From positions 1 to 33,004 of the forward strand of contig JAJPIX010000021.1 of NCBI GenBank assembly GCA_021324545.1: a stretch of DNA of 33,004 nt. The letters are read 5' to 3'. A model generated the notes under the pieces. The model saw nothing but the letters and a program-made list of their open reading frames with translations, was not told where the DNA came from and did not search any database. A program made the position numbers and the translations under genes. Of this stretch, positions 24,560 to 31,324 are shown one piece after another. Source of the DNA: Alphaproteobacteria bacterium (GTDB lineage Bacteria; Pseudomonadota; Alphaproteobacteria; Micropepsales; Micropepsaceae). Numbering within the stretch: the first letter of the stretch is position 1; each line of letters begins with the position of its first letter.

Positions 24560-26035
24560 CTATTGGACGATGTAGCCGATGGAATTGCCGGCTGTCTTCA
24601 ATCCGGCGGGTGTGTGCTTGTAAACGGCGTTCAGGCGGCCGAGCAGGATGGCTTCGGGATCGGCCGGCGGCGCAAAGCCGTCGCCCGGAGTGGCCAGATT
24701 CGCTTCGGCCGTGGGGTTGACCATGTAGGCGGTCACGATCACGACAAGCTCGGTTTCGTCATTCTGGAAATCGCGGCTGCGGAACAGCGCGCCCAGAACC
24801 GGAATGTCGGTCAGGCCGGGGAACGCATCTATTTCCTGCTTGGTGGTGTGCTGGAGGAGTCCGGCAATCGCGAAGCTTCCGCCGGAAGGCAGCTCCACCG
24901 TCGTTTCCGCGCGCCGCACCGCCAGCGCCGGAATCGTGAAGGCGCTGCCCGAGGATCCGCTGGCCTGCTGGGTGAAGGCGCCGGTGTTGGTGAGCTCGCT
25001 GACTTCGGTCGAAATCTGCAGCGAGATGCGATTTTCCGACATCACGACCGGCGTAAACGACAGGCCCACACCGAACTGCTTGAACTCCACGACGATGTTG
25101 CCGAACTGGTCGCGGCTGACCGGCACGGGAAATTCGCCGCCGGCCAGGAATTTGGCCGTTTCGCCGGAGACCGCCGTCAGGTTGGGTTCCGCCAGAATGT
25201 GGATCAGGCCAACCTGTTCGAGCGCCTTGACGACGCCCTGGATGTTGTTGGGACCGTTGCAGGGGTTGGTGGTTCCGGTCATCGGCAATGTCAGCGCGCC
25301 CGCCGCGCAGGCTGCGCCGATCTGAAACCCGGACAGCGCGCTCAGCGTGCCGTTGAGGCCAAAGGGATTGGCTGTCGAAGCGACAAGCGGAACGCCCGCC
25401 GCATTGACCGCGCCCTGCAGATCGACGCCGAGCTGCTTTGCGACTTCGCGCTGCACTTCCGCCACGCGCACCTTGAGCATCACCTGATCGTGCGCATTAA
25501 CCTGCAGCATGTTGACGACCTTGTCGGCGCCGCCCGCAAAGCGGCCCGCCAGGTCCTGCGCGCGCTGCGATTCGACAGCGTCGGCGACGCTGCCCGACAG
25601 CACGACGTTGTCATTCAGGGCAGCCACCTTGATGTGGGAATCCGGCAGGTCGGAATGCAGCATGGCGGCCAGATCGGTCACATCGCGTTCGACCCGGATT
25701 TCGATCGAGAGCAGCTGATGGCCCGCGCCGTCGAAGAAAAAGGCGTTGGTCTGGCCCGTTTTCATGGCCAGAAGGAAAACGCGCCGCGGCGTACGCACCA
25801 CCGCATCAACGATTTCGGGATTGGAGACCAGGACGTCGCGCGCATCGGCGTCGAGTTCCACGATCTCGGCCTTGTCGAGGGCGAGCGTGAGATGCTTCAC
25901 GACCGGACCGCCGGCGGCGCGGGTAGCCACATGAATGACATGGGTGTCGGGGGCGTCCATGTCGGGCTGGGCGATGACCCCGGCCGGAAAAACCGAAAGC
26001 GCCAAAAGCGCCGCGGCGAATATCGGTTTGCGCAT
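24560..26035 (-). CDS. cpaC: Tad pilus outer-membrane secretin CpaC (RcpA)
   Basis: 491 residues. A Sec signal (~1-22) is followed by the pilus-formation N-domain (~40-115, 'IVELDADARDVLVSNPEIVDAVV'), a BON-like domain (~118-185), and the secretin core (~190-450). Core landmarks are 'VMLKVRVAEVQREVAKQLG' and 'VELPSGGSFAIAGLLQ', then 'FPGLTDIPVLGALFRS' and 'ELVVIVTAYMVNP'. A loop with two Cys ('GAACAAG...NPCNGPNNI') near 245-275 is an insertion-like stretch. It forms the outer-membrane channel for the Flp pilus. It is 12 bp after cpaB. Confidence 0.96.
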   Translation of the reverse strand: MRKPIFAAALLALSVFPAGVIAQPDMDAPDTHVIHVATRAAGGPVVKHLTLALDKAEIVELDADARDVLVSNPEIVDAVVRTPRRVFLLAMKTGQTNAFFFDGAGHQLLSIEIRVERDVTDLAAMLHSDLPDSHIKVAALNDNVVLSGSVADAVESQRAQDLAGRFAGGADKVVNMLQVNAHDQVMLKVRVAEVQREVAKQLGVDLQGAVNAAGVPLVASTANPFGLNGTLSALSGFQIGAACAAGALTLPMTGTTNPCNGPNNIQGVVKALEQVGLIHILAEPNLTAVSGETAKFLAGGEFPVPVSRDQFGNIVVEFKQFGVGLSFTPVVMSENRISLQISTEVSELTNTGAFTQQASGSSGSAFTIPALAVRRAETTVELPSGGSFAIAGLLQHTTKQEIDAFPGLTDIPVLGALFRSRDFQNDETELVVIVTAYMVNPTAEANLATPGDGFAPPADPEAILLGRLNAVYKHTPAGLKTAGNSIGYIVQ

Positions 26036-26047
26036 TGCTTCCGGCTC

Positions 26048-26833
26048 CTATTGCACCGATCCGCCGCTTCCGACGATTCCGTAGCGGATGATCTGAACTT
26101 CCCCGGTCGATTGCCGCATGTTGTTGGCGGCGTTGGCGCTGTTGTCGCCCAGCGGACGAAGGGCCAGCGACAGCGTGCCTGTGGCGCGCGCGCGTTCCAC
26201 CGCCTCGGCCTGCGCCGGCGTCAGTTCGAGCGTGGCGGTTTTGGCCAGGACCGTCTGGTTCTTGTCCTGGTCCTTCGTGTAGGTCTGGTCGACGGCGAGC
26301 ACGCGCACGTTGCCGAGGATGGTGTGCGCACGGTAGCGGCGCGGATTGGACGAGATTTCCTCGGTGACGATCACATCGACGCGGTCGTTCGGAAGGATGA
26401 ACCCGCCGGCGCCGGTCTCAGTCGAGATGCCGATGGAAACCGCGCGCGTTCCCGGCGCAAGCGTGGCGGCCATGAATCCTGCGGCATCGCTGTGGACGAT
26501 CTTCTGCGTGGTGAGCGGTTCGCCAGCGACGATCGGCGCGCGCGCCACGGTGCCGGCGACCGCGCTTTGCGCGTTGGGTTGCGAAGCCTGGGTGATGAAA
26601 GAATCGGCGACCGCAGTTTTGGGCCACTCCTGCCAATGCACCATCGCGGGCACGAGCTGTTGACCGGGCTGCAGATCCGTGGAGGCCACAAGCACGCGCG
26701 CCATGGCGATCTGCGGTTCGGGCGCGGCCTTGCCCTTTTCGGCGCCGCCACCCAAAAGCGCCCGCACGAGAAGGGCCGCAACGATGGCGGCCAGCCCGGC
26801 GAGACCCAGAATAATCATGCGCTGCTTGTTCAT
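26048..26833 (-). CDS. cpaB: Flp pilus assembly protein CpaB (RcpC)
   Basis: 261 residues. One N-terminal membrane helix (~7-27) is followed by a SAF domain (~45-115; 'ARVLVASTDLQPGQQLVPAMV', 'APIVAGEPLTTQKIV') and the CpaB/RcpC C-domain with 'VSIGISTETGAGGFILPNDRVDVIVT' in pieces near 130-155. It sits in the periplasm and supports the secretin. AAAGGAG (26843-26849) precedes ATG 26833 by 9 bases. It opens the seven-gene leftward run and has its own CtrA-like box 41 bp upstream. Confidence 0.95.
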   Translation of the reverse strand: MNKQRMIILGLAGLAAIVAALLVRALLGGGAEKGKAAPEPQIAMARVLVASTDLQPGQQLVPAMVHWQEWPKTAVADSFITQASQPNAQSAVAGTVARAPIVAGEPLTTQKIVHSDAAGFMAATLAPGTRAVSIGISTETGAGGFILPNDRVDVIVTEEISSNPRRYRAHTILGNVRVLAVDQTYTKDQDKNQTVLAKTATLELTPAQAEAVERARATGTLSLALRPLGDNSANAANNMRQSTGEVQIIRYGIVGSGGSVQ

Positions 26834-26855
26834 GGGGCCCGGCTCCTTTGGAACA

Positions 26856-26888
26856 ATCCAACACCGGAACCCTTTAGAAATTGCTTAA
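26856..26888 (-). promoter_or_regulatory. CtrA-like box and -10-like hexamer upstream of cpaB
   Basis: TTAG-AAATTGC-TTAA (26874-26888) is one base from TTAA-N7-TTAA. Reading leftward, 12 bp later comes TTGGAT (26856-26861). Transcription would start just upstream of the ribosome site at 26843-26849. This suggests cpaB-tadC has its own start apart from flp and cpaA. Confidence 0.45.
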
Positions 26889-26908
26889 CGAGAAGCTTCG
26901 CCAATAGG

Positions 26909-27418
26909 TTAGTTACCGGCGGCTAAACGAAAAAGTTCGGTTTGCGGCAGCAGCAACAGCGCGCCTGCCGCAAGCGCCACCCCATAGGGCATGCCCGCAT
27001 CGCGTTCGTGCAGACGGGCAATCCAGCCTTCGCCGGCAAGAAAGGCCGGAAGCGGCCAGCGGCGCAGGGTGATGAGCACAAGCGCAAGCACGCCGCCCGA
27101 AAGGGTTGCGAAGATCGCGTAGGCGGGCAGCGCGTCCCAGCCAAGCCACAACGCGACCGCGGCGAACAGCTTGGCGTCGCCACCGCCGATATAGCCAACC
27201 GCGAAAAGCGCGAAGCTGACAGCCAGGGCGATCGCCGCGCTCAGCAGATGCCAGCCGAAATCACCGGCCGGCATTCCGGCTGCCAGCGCAAATCCGACAA
27301 AAGCCGCAACAATGGCAAGCTGCACCCGGTTGGGAATCGTGAAGCTTGCGACATCCCACCCCGCCGCCACGGCCAGGAGCGCAGGAAATACCGCCAGAAG
27401 AAGGATTTGCGCGATCAT
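26909..27418 (-). CDS. cpaA: Prepilin peptidase CpaA (TadV)
   Basis: 169 residues, the size of the short A24 peptidases of Tad systems that lack the methylase domain. The two catalytic Asp are in 'AAGWDVASFTIPNR' (Asp22) and 'GYIGGGDAKLFAA' (~95, GxGD motif). Five to six membrane helices fill the rest. It cuts the leader of Flp pilin and TadE-like pseudopilins after Gly. It lies 92 bp downstream of flp across a terminator, so it may be read by leak-through; no clear ribosome site was seen. Confidence 0.94.
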   Translation of the reverse strand: MIAQILLLAVFPALLAVAAGWDVASFTIPNRVQLAIVAAFVGFALAAGMPAGDFGWHLLSAAIALAVSFALFAVGYIGGGDAKLFAAVALWLGWDALPAYAIFATLSGGVLALVLITLRRWPLPAFLAGEGWIARLHERDAGMPYGVALAAGALLLLPQTELFRLAAGN

Positions 27419-27460
27419 CGTTTGCAGCCCGGTTCATCATGCGCAAGGCGGCTTTAGAAA

Positions 27461-27487
27461 AAGCAAACGGCCGCCTTCCGGCGGCCG
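27461..27487 (-). terminator. Intrinsic terminator after the flp pilin gene
   Basis: Leftward, CGGCCGCC (27480-27487, read on the minus strand) pairs with GGCGGCCG (27468-27475) across a 4-base loop, followed by TTTGCTTTTT. The 8 bp GC stem starts 24 bp after the pilin stop. It should make flp mostly monocistronic and keep cpaA lower. Confidence 0.85.
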
Positions 27488-27510
27488 CTGCACGCGAAAT
27501 CCGGCCTCGA

Positions 27511-27675
27511 TCAGTTGAGGTTGTTCGCGACGTTGTTGAACGTGTTGGTCAGGTTCGTGCCGACGGTTTGCACGGCCACGATAATCGCAACTGCGATACC
27601 CGCGGCGATCAGGCCATATTCGATGGCGGTCGCGCCGGACTCGTTCTTGAGAAAACGAGCAATAAGGTTCTTCAT
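27511..27675 (-). CDS. flp: Flp/Fap-type major pilin (Flp family type IVb pilin)
   Basis: 54 residues. The leader MKNLIARFLKNESG ends in Gly14, and the mature part starts ATAIEY with Glu at +5 and Tyr at +6, the Flp cleavage motif recognised by CpaA. A hydrophobic helix (~20-38, 'GLIAAGIAVAIIVAVQTVG') and an Asn-rich tail follow. GGAGG lies 6 bases before the ATG. It is the fibre subunit of the pilus made by the neighbouring genes. It has its own promoter with a perfect CtrA box and its own terminator, as expected for a pilin needed in excess (PilA of Caulobacter is CtrA-driven). Confidence 0.96.
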   Translation of the reverse strand: MKNLIARFLKNESGATAIEYGLIAAGIAVAIIVAVQTVGTNLTNTFNNVANNLN

Positions 27676-27750
27676 TGATGCCTCCACTTGATAACACCCG
27701 TTACATCCCAGCCATCGCCGTGATCCCCGGCCGTTGCTTGGACGTGCACG

Positions 27751-27782
27751 ATGCTAGGCGGACGCACTTAACGCGTGCTTAA
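27751..27782 (-). promoter_or_regulatory. flp promoter with a perfect CtrA box
   Basis: TTAA-CGCGTGC-TTAA (27768-27782; TTAA-GCACGCG-TTAA on the minus strand) matches the CtrA consensus fully. Eleven bases downstream on the minus strand is TAGCAT (27751-27756), a fair -10. The box covers the -35 position, the layout of promoters activated by CtrA. Predicted start is near 27744, giving a ~69-base leader. Confidence 0.7.
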
Positions 27783-27909
27783 GCCGCTTTTTGACAAGCG
27801 CGCGATTGTGTTTCGGATTGACACGAAAAAAGCCGCTTCGTGCGCAATTCGAAAAGGAAATGGAAGGGTTGCTTAACCACGCGCAAGAAATTCGGCCGCC
27901 GGAGCCGAC

Positions 27910-27942
27910 TTAAAGCTTCCTTAAGCCGCGCACACCTACATT
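27910..27942 (+). promoter_or_regulatory. Promoter of the secretin N-domain gene with a perfect CtrA box
   Basis: TTAA-AGCTTCC-TTAA (27910-27924) matches the consensus fully, and 12 bp later is TACATT (27937-27942) as -10. The start would be near 27949, with the ATG at 27970. It mirrors the flp promoter on the other side of the same intergenic region. A lone TTAA at 27873-27876 lies between the two boxes. Confidence 0.65.
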
Positions 27943-27969
27943 TTGCCCAAGATCGAGAGAGGAATTGCC

Positions 27970-28455
27970 ATGCACGCCAAAACCTGCGCCTCTGTCCTGC
28001 CGGTCATGGCCCTGCTTCTTGCGGCCGCGCCGGCGGCCGCCGCCAACATCAGCGTTCCCCTCGACGAAGTGCGAATTCTCGCCTTTGCACAGCCGGTTTC
28101 CACCGTCTATGTGGGCAATCCCGTCGTCGCCGACGTCACGGTGATCGATCCGCGGCACGTTTTCGTGCTGGGCAAATCTTACGGCACCACGAACATGATC
28201 GCGCTCGGTTCCGACGGCAAGGCCGTCGCCAACGAACATGTGACCGTGTTCGGGCACAGCGCCGCGACCGTTACGCTTCAGCGCGGCGCCAACCAGGTGA
28301 CCTATGCCTGCGCCGCGCGCATCTGCGAGGCCGCGCCGGTTCCGGGCGACGACAAGGACGCGTTTGCGGCCAGCCTGGCGGAGATCGCCGCGCACCAGGG
28401 ACTTGGCGCGCGCGCGGCCAGTTCGCAGACGGCCAGCAACAACACCCCGCAATAA
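27970..28455 (+). CDS. Stand-alone pilus-formation N-domain protein (CpaC N-domain-like), secreted
   Basis: 161 residues. The Sec signal spans ~1-24 (cleavage near AAAA-N). Residues ~27-95 match the N-terminal domain found in CpaC secretins ('VRILAFAQPVSTVYVGNPVVADVTVIDPRHVFVLGKSYGTTNMIALG' in pieces), but no BON or secretin core follows. A Cys pair (CAARIC, ~118-123) is near the end, then an Ala/Ser/Asn-rich tail. A periplasmic helper of the secretin is the likely role, by inference. GAGG precedes the ATG. It is divergent from flp, each with a CtrA box. Confidence 0.85.
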   Translation: MHAKTCASVLPVMALLLAAAPAAAANISVPLDEVRILAFAQPVSTVYVGNPVVADVTVIDPRHVFVLGKSYGTTNMIALGSDGKAVANEHVTVFGHSAATVTLQRGANQVTYACAARICEAAPVPGDDKDAFAASLAEIAAHQGLGARAASSQTASNNTPQ

Positions 28456-28493
28456 AGTCCTGACGTTCGCAGACAGGAAAGTCCTGACGTTCG
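28454..28493. repeat. 16 bp direct repeat at the end of the N-domain gene
   Basis: AAAGTCCTGACGTTCG occurs at 28454-28469 and again at 28478-28493, an exact copy with a 24 bp period. The first copy starts inside the TAA stop. It lies between convergent genes. A GGGCC-TTTTGCA-GGCCC hairpin (28508-28524) follows. The role is unknown; slippage duplication is the simplest cause. Confidence 0.7.
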
Positions 28494-28540
28494 AAGAAGG
28501 GACGCACGGGCCTTTTGCAGGCCCTGCGCCGAGGCAGCTT

Positions 28541-29995
28541 CTATTCGGCCACGCGCAGGTTGGTGATCTGCTGCGCGATCTGGTTGAAGGCGGTGACGAC
28601 TTCGCCCGATGTCGTGAGGTCGAAATATTTGCTTGAGTCGCTTGCGCAATTCTGCAGCACCGTCGAATTGCCCTGCGTTCCGTTGAGATCCACAAACACT
28701 GTGTAGATGATCACGCCGGCGGCTTTCACGTTCGTGCACATCTGCGTCATGCGGGCGTCGGTGCTGCTGTCCTGGTTGCTGCCGTCGCCAGTCCAGCGAT
28801 CCTGCGTGTTCAGGCCGTCGGACAACAGGATGATCACCTGCGAGGTGTTGTTCGGCAGCGATCCCGCATTCATTGGATCGCCGTCGGTCAGCGTCTGCCA
28901 GCCCCACGCCAGGCCGATGGTCTGGTTCGTGGCGCCGCCGGCCTGCATGTTGGTGACTTCGCTGTTGAGATTCGACCAGCCGGTGCTGTCCAGCACGTCG
29001 GTGAGACCCATGAGCTTCTCAAGCGTGCCGCAGCTCAGGCTCCATGATCCGGAAGGCGTGTGGTACGAAAGCGTTGACGGCGCGGCCGGAAAATCGGTCG
29101 CTGTGCTTGTGGGCGTAGTGTTTTGCGTATCGTAATCCTGGGTGCGGTCCATCACGCAACCGGTCCAGTTGCTGTGGGCGCGCGGCGTCCATGTGCCGGC
29201 GGAATACCATGTGCCGCTGTGGCTTTGGCATATAGTCTTGGTCGTGTACTGCGACTTGGAACAATGGGCGACAATGCACACGGATTGCGTGGAGCCGTTG
29301 CCGCCGCTGCAGGTTCCGTTCACGGCATTCCAGTCCGTCCAGTCGATCCAGGTCGCGTTGTAATTGCTGGAACCGACATTCACGACATTGGTGAAGGGCA
29401 CGATGGAAACCTTGACGTCGCCCGGATTTGTGGCGGCGCCCTTCAGCGTCTGCAGAAGATTGGTCGTGGCCGTCTTGAGCGCGGAAATCTTGCTCGTTCC
29501 GCTGCTGTCGGTTTGCGACATCGAGCCGGTGTTGTCGAGCACGAGCGCCACCCACAGTTTCGTCTGTCCCCACACAACCTGGGACGTGGACGACACGGTG
29601 ATCGTGTGGATGCCCACGATGTTCATCAGGGTCGTGGGCATCGGCACGTTGGCGGAGAGCGTCACGCGTTGCCCGGAGACCGTGGCGGTCACGGCCGACG
29701 GCGTTCCATAGGCCGCGCTCTCCCGATAGTTCGCCGAGAAATACTGCTGGGCGAGGGCCTGGGCCTCGCTCTGCGACAGACCGGAGGTGCTGCCCACGGC
29801 AAGGCCCGCCGCATCCAGCGCCTCGGACAGACGGGCGCGAACGACGAGCGCGCGGGAAAGATCAATGCCGGTGCCGGCCGCAATCGCGATCGGAATGGCC
29901 GAGAGGCCGAAAATCATCGCGACGTTGGCCCGCTTCGACCTGACAAGCGAAAGCGCCTGCCTGCGCAGCGCACCAATCCAGTTTCCCAGCGACAT
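28541..29995 (-). CDS. TadG-like pilus protein with TadE/G N-domain and von Willebrand A domain
   Basis: 484 residues. The N-terminal segment 'KRANVAMIFGLSAIPIAIAAG' (~21-41) is the TadE/G-type membrane helix. A vWA domain runs ~146-475 with MIDAS DNTGS (154-158), a later 'LSDGLNTQD' (391-399) and 'IIYTVFVD' (429-436). Inside it is a long insertion (~205-320) rich in Trp, Ser, Asn and Cys; all eight cysteines (229, 240, 245, 256, 280, 322, 420, 450) lie in the exported part. It probably acts at the cell surface or pilus base. ATG 29995 is preferred over one at 30022. It is convergent with the N-domain gene. Confidence 0.9.
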   Translation of the reverse strand: MSLGNWIGALRRQALSLVRSKRANVAMIFGLSAIPIAIAAGTGIDLSRALVVRARLSEALDAAGLAVGSTSGLSQSEAQALAQQYFSANYRESAAYGTPSAVTATVSGQRVTLSANVPMPTTLMNIVGIHTITVSSTSQVVWGQTKLWVALVLDNTGSMSQTDSSGTSKISALKTATTNLLQTLKGAATNPGDVKVSIVPFTNVVNVGSSNYNATWIDWTDWNAVNGTCSGGNGSTQSVCIVAHCSKSQYTTKTICQSHSGTWYSAGTWTPRAHSNWTGCVMDRTQDYDTQNTTPTSTATDFPAAPSTLSYHTPSGSWSLSCGTLEKLMGLTDVLDSTGWSNLNSEVTNMQAGGATNQTIGLAWGWQTLTDGDPMNAGSLPNNTSQVIILLSDGLNTQDRWTGDGSNQDSSTDARMTQMCTNVKAAGVIIYTVFVDLNGTQGNSTVLQNCASDSSKYFDLTTSGEVVTAFNQIAQQITNLRVAE

Positions 29996-30289
29996 GGCAA
30001 AGTCCCACCGACTGACCCGCATTGAGGATGCGCGAAAACAGGTGAAAAAGCCGTGTCGTTCCGGCGCGGTGGTTATCCGCGCGTTACCACGGTCGGGAAA
30101 ATGCGATCATGCTGAACAACGCGTAAATTTTTCCCGCGCGCCGGTAAGCCAATGTTCACCGCCACCGCTGTTTCCTGTCCGCGCCCGGCGGCCGCGCATT
30201 TACAAGTAAGTATCGAAAGGGCGGATAGATTCCATTCCATGGACCGGGCTGGGCGATTTTCCGACCGTTGGCGGCGGGCAGGATTGCGG

Positions 30290-30784
30290 ATGCGGGCAAG
30301 ATCGCGCGACGGTTCGGCCGCGCTTGAATTTGCCATCGTCGCGCCGGTCTTTTTTCTGCTCCTTTTCGGAATCATCGAGACCGGCCTGATTTTCTTCGCT
30401 TCGACCGATCTGGAAAACGCGACGAACACGGTGGCCCGCCTGATCCGCACGGGCCAGGCGCAAGGCATGTCGGCCGCCGATTTCCGCACGCAGGTCTGCA
30501 ACGACATAGCGCCGCTGCTCGGCTGCAACAGCAATCTGCAGGTGGACGTGGAATCCTTTTCGCAGTTCAGCGGAAACAGCTTTTCCAACCCCATCGTGAA
30601 CGGCGGGCTCGATCCGAACCTCAACAATTTCTCGCCTGGCAACGCGGGCGACGTGGTTCTGGTCAGAACCTTCTACAAATGGAGCATCATCACGCCGCTT
30701 CTGCAGCCCTTCCTGGCGAATCTGACCGGCGGCCAGCACCTCATCAGCTCGACCGCCTCGTTCCGCAACGAACCGTTCAGCTGA
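30290..30784 (+). CDS. TadE-like pseudopilin, first copy
   Basis: 164 residues from ATG 30290, which has AGGA 6 bases upstream; an in-frame ATG at 30239 would add 17 residues and lacks a good site. The TadE motif is near the start: Gly8, then SAALE with Glu13, then a hydrophobic helix ('FAIVAPVFFLLLFGIIETGLIFF'). This fits cleavage by CpaA. Two Cys ('QVCNDIAPLLGC') are close together. The 294 bp upstream, back to the TadG-like start, holds no other gene; only a poor TTAT-N7-TTAC site was seen there. The next pseudopilin follows by 3 bp. Confidence 0.9.
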   Translation: MRARSRDGSAALEFAIVAPVFFLLLFGIIETGLIFFASTDLENATNTVARLIRTGQAQGMSAADFRTQVCNDIAPLLGCNSNLQVDVESFSQFSGNSFSNPIVNGGLDPNLNNFSPGNAGDVVLVRTFYKWSIITPLLQPFLANLTGGQHLISSTASFRNEPFS

Positions 30785-30787
30785 ACC

Positions 30788-31315
30788 ATGCGCAAGCTGC
30801 TCAAATTCCTCAAAGCGCGCGAAGGCCTGGCGGCCATCGAATTCGCCTTCCTGGCGCCGGTGATGCTGACCATGTTCTTCGGCACGGTGGAGCTGTGCAA
30901 TGCGCTGCTGTGCCGGCAGAAGGTGACCAATATTGCCGCAACGGCGGCCGATCTAGTCGCGCAGGACACGTCCGTTTCGGATTCGCAGATGAACGATATC
31001 TTTTCGGCGCTGAACTCGATCATCTACCCCTATCCGTCGGCCGGCGCCCAGATCATCATCACCAGCCTGACCGATGACGGTCATGGCGGCGGCACGGTTG
31101 CCTGGAGCGACGCGCAAAACACAACCGCCCATACGGTGGGTTCGACAATGACCGTGCCGGCGGGCGTTCTTGTGAGCGGCGGCAGCGTGATCCTTGCGGA
31201 AATCACCTACACGTACAATTCGTCCTCAACCCAGCTTCTGCATTCGCCCATCACCATGACGGACAGCTTTTACGCCAAGCCCCGCAAGAGCTCGACCGTC
31301 GCGCGCACCCACTGA
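30788..31315 (+). CDS. TadE-like pseudopilin, second copy
   Basis: 175 residues. The leader MRKLLKFLKAREG ends at Gly13, followed by LAAIE with Glu18 and a hydrophobic helix ('FAFLAPVMLTMFFGTVELCNALL'), the TadE/F pattern cleaved by the prepilin peptidase. 'VTNIAATAADLVAQDTSVS' (~46-64) is common to this group. It begins 3 bp after the first copy, so both are likely made together as minor pilins. It converges on tesB with a 9 bp gap. Confidence 0.92.
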   Translation: MRKLLKFLKAREGLAAIEFAFLAPVMLTMFFGTVELCNALLCRQKVTNIAATAADLVAQDTSVSDSQMNDIFSALNSIIYPYPSAGAQIIITSLTDDGHGGGTVAWSDAQNTTAHTVGSTMTVPAGVLVSGGSVILAEITYTYNSSSTQLLHSPITMTDSFYAKPRKSSTVARTH

Positions 31316-31324
31316 CGCCTGCGC

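Noticed and set aside
24563..26926. Large plus-strand frame opposite cpaC and cpaB
   Set aside because: Antisense shadow of clear secretin and CpaB genes, with no recognisable domain.
27791..27823. TTGACA hexamers (27791 and 27818) as -35 elements for the N-domain gene
   Set aside because: No acceptable -10 hexamer lies 16-18 bp downstream of either; the CtrA-type promoter nearby explains the gene better.
30073..30087. TTAT-CCGCGCG-TTAC as a CtrA box upstream of the TadG-like gene
   Set aside because: Both half-sites carry a mismatch and no -10-like hexamer lies at the expected distance.
30152..30289. Longer N-terminus for the first TadE-like protein
   Set aside because: The added residues lack a ribosome site, and the short leader from 30290 already gives the Gly-SAALE cleavage pattern; the ATG at 30239 remains possible.
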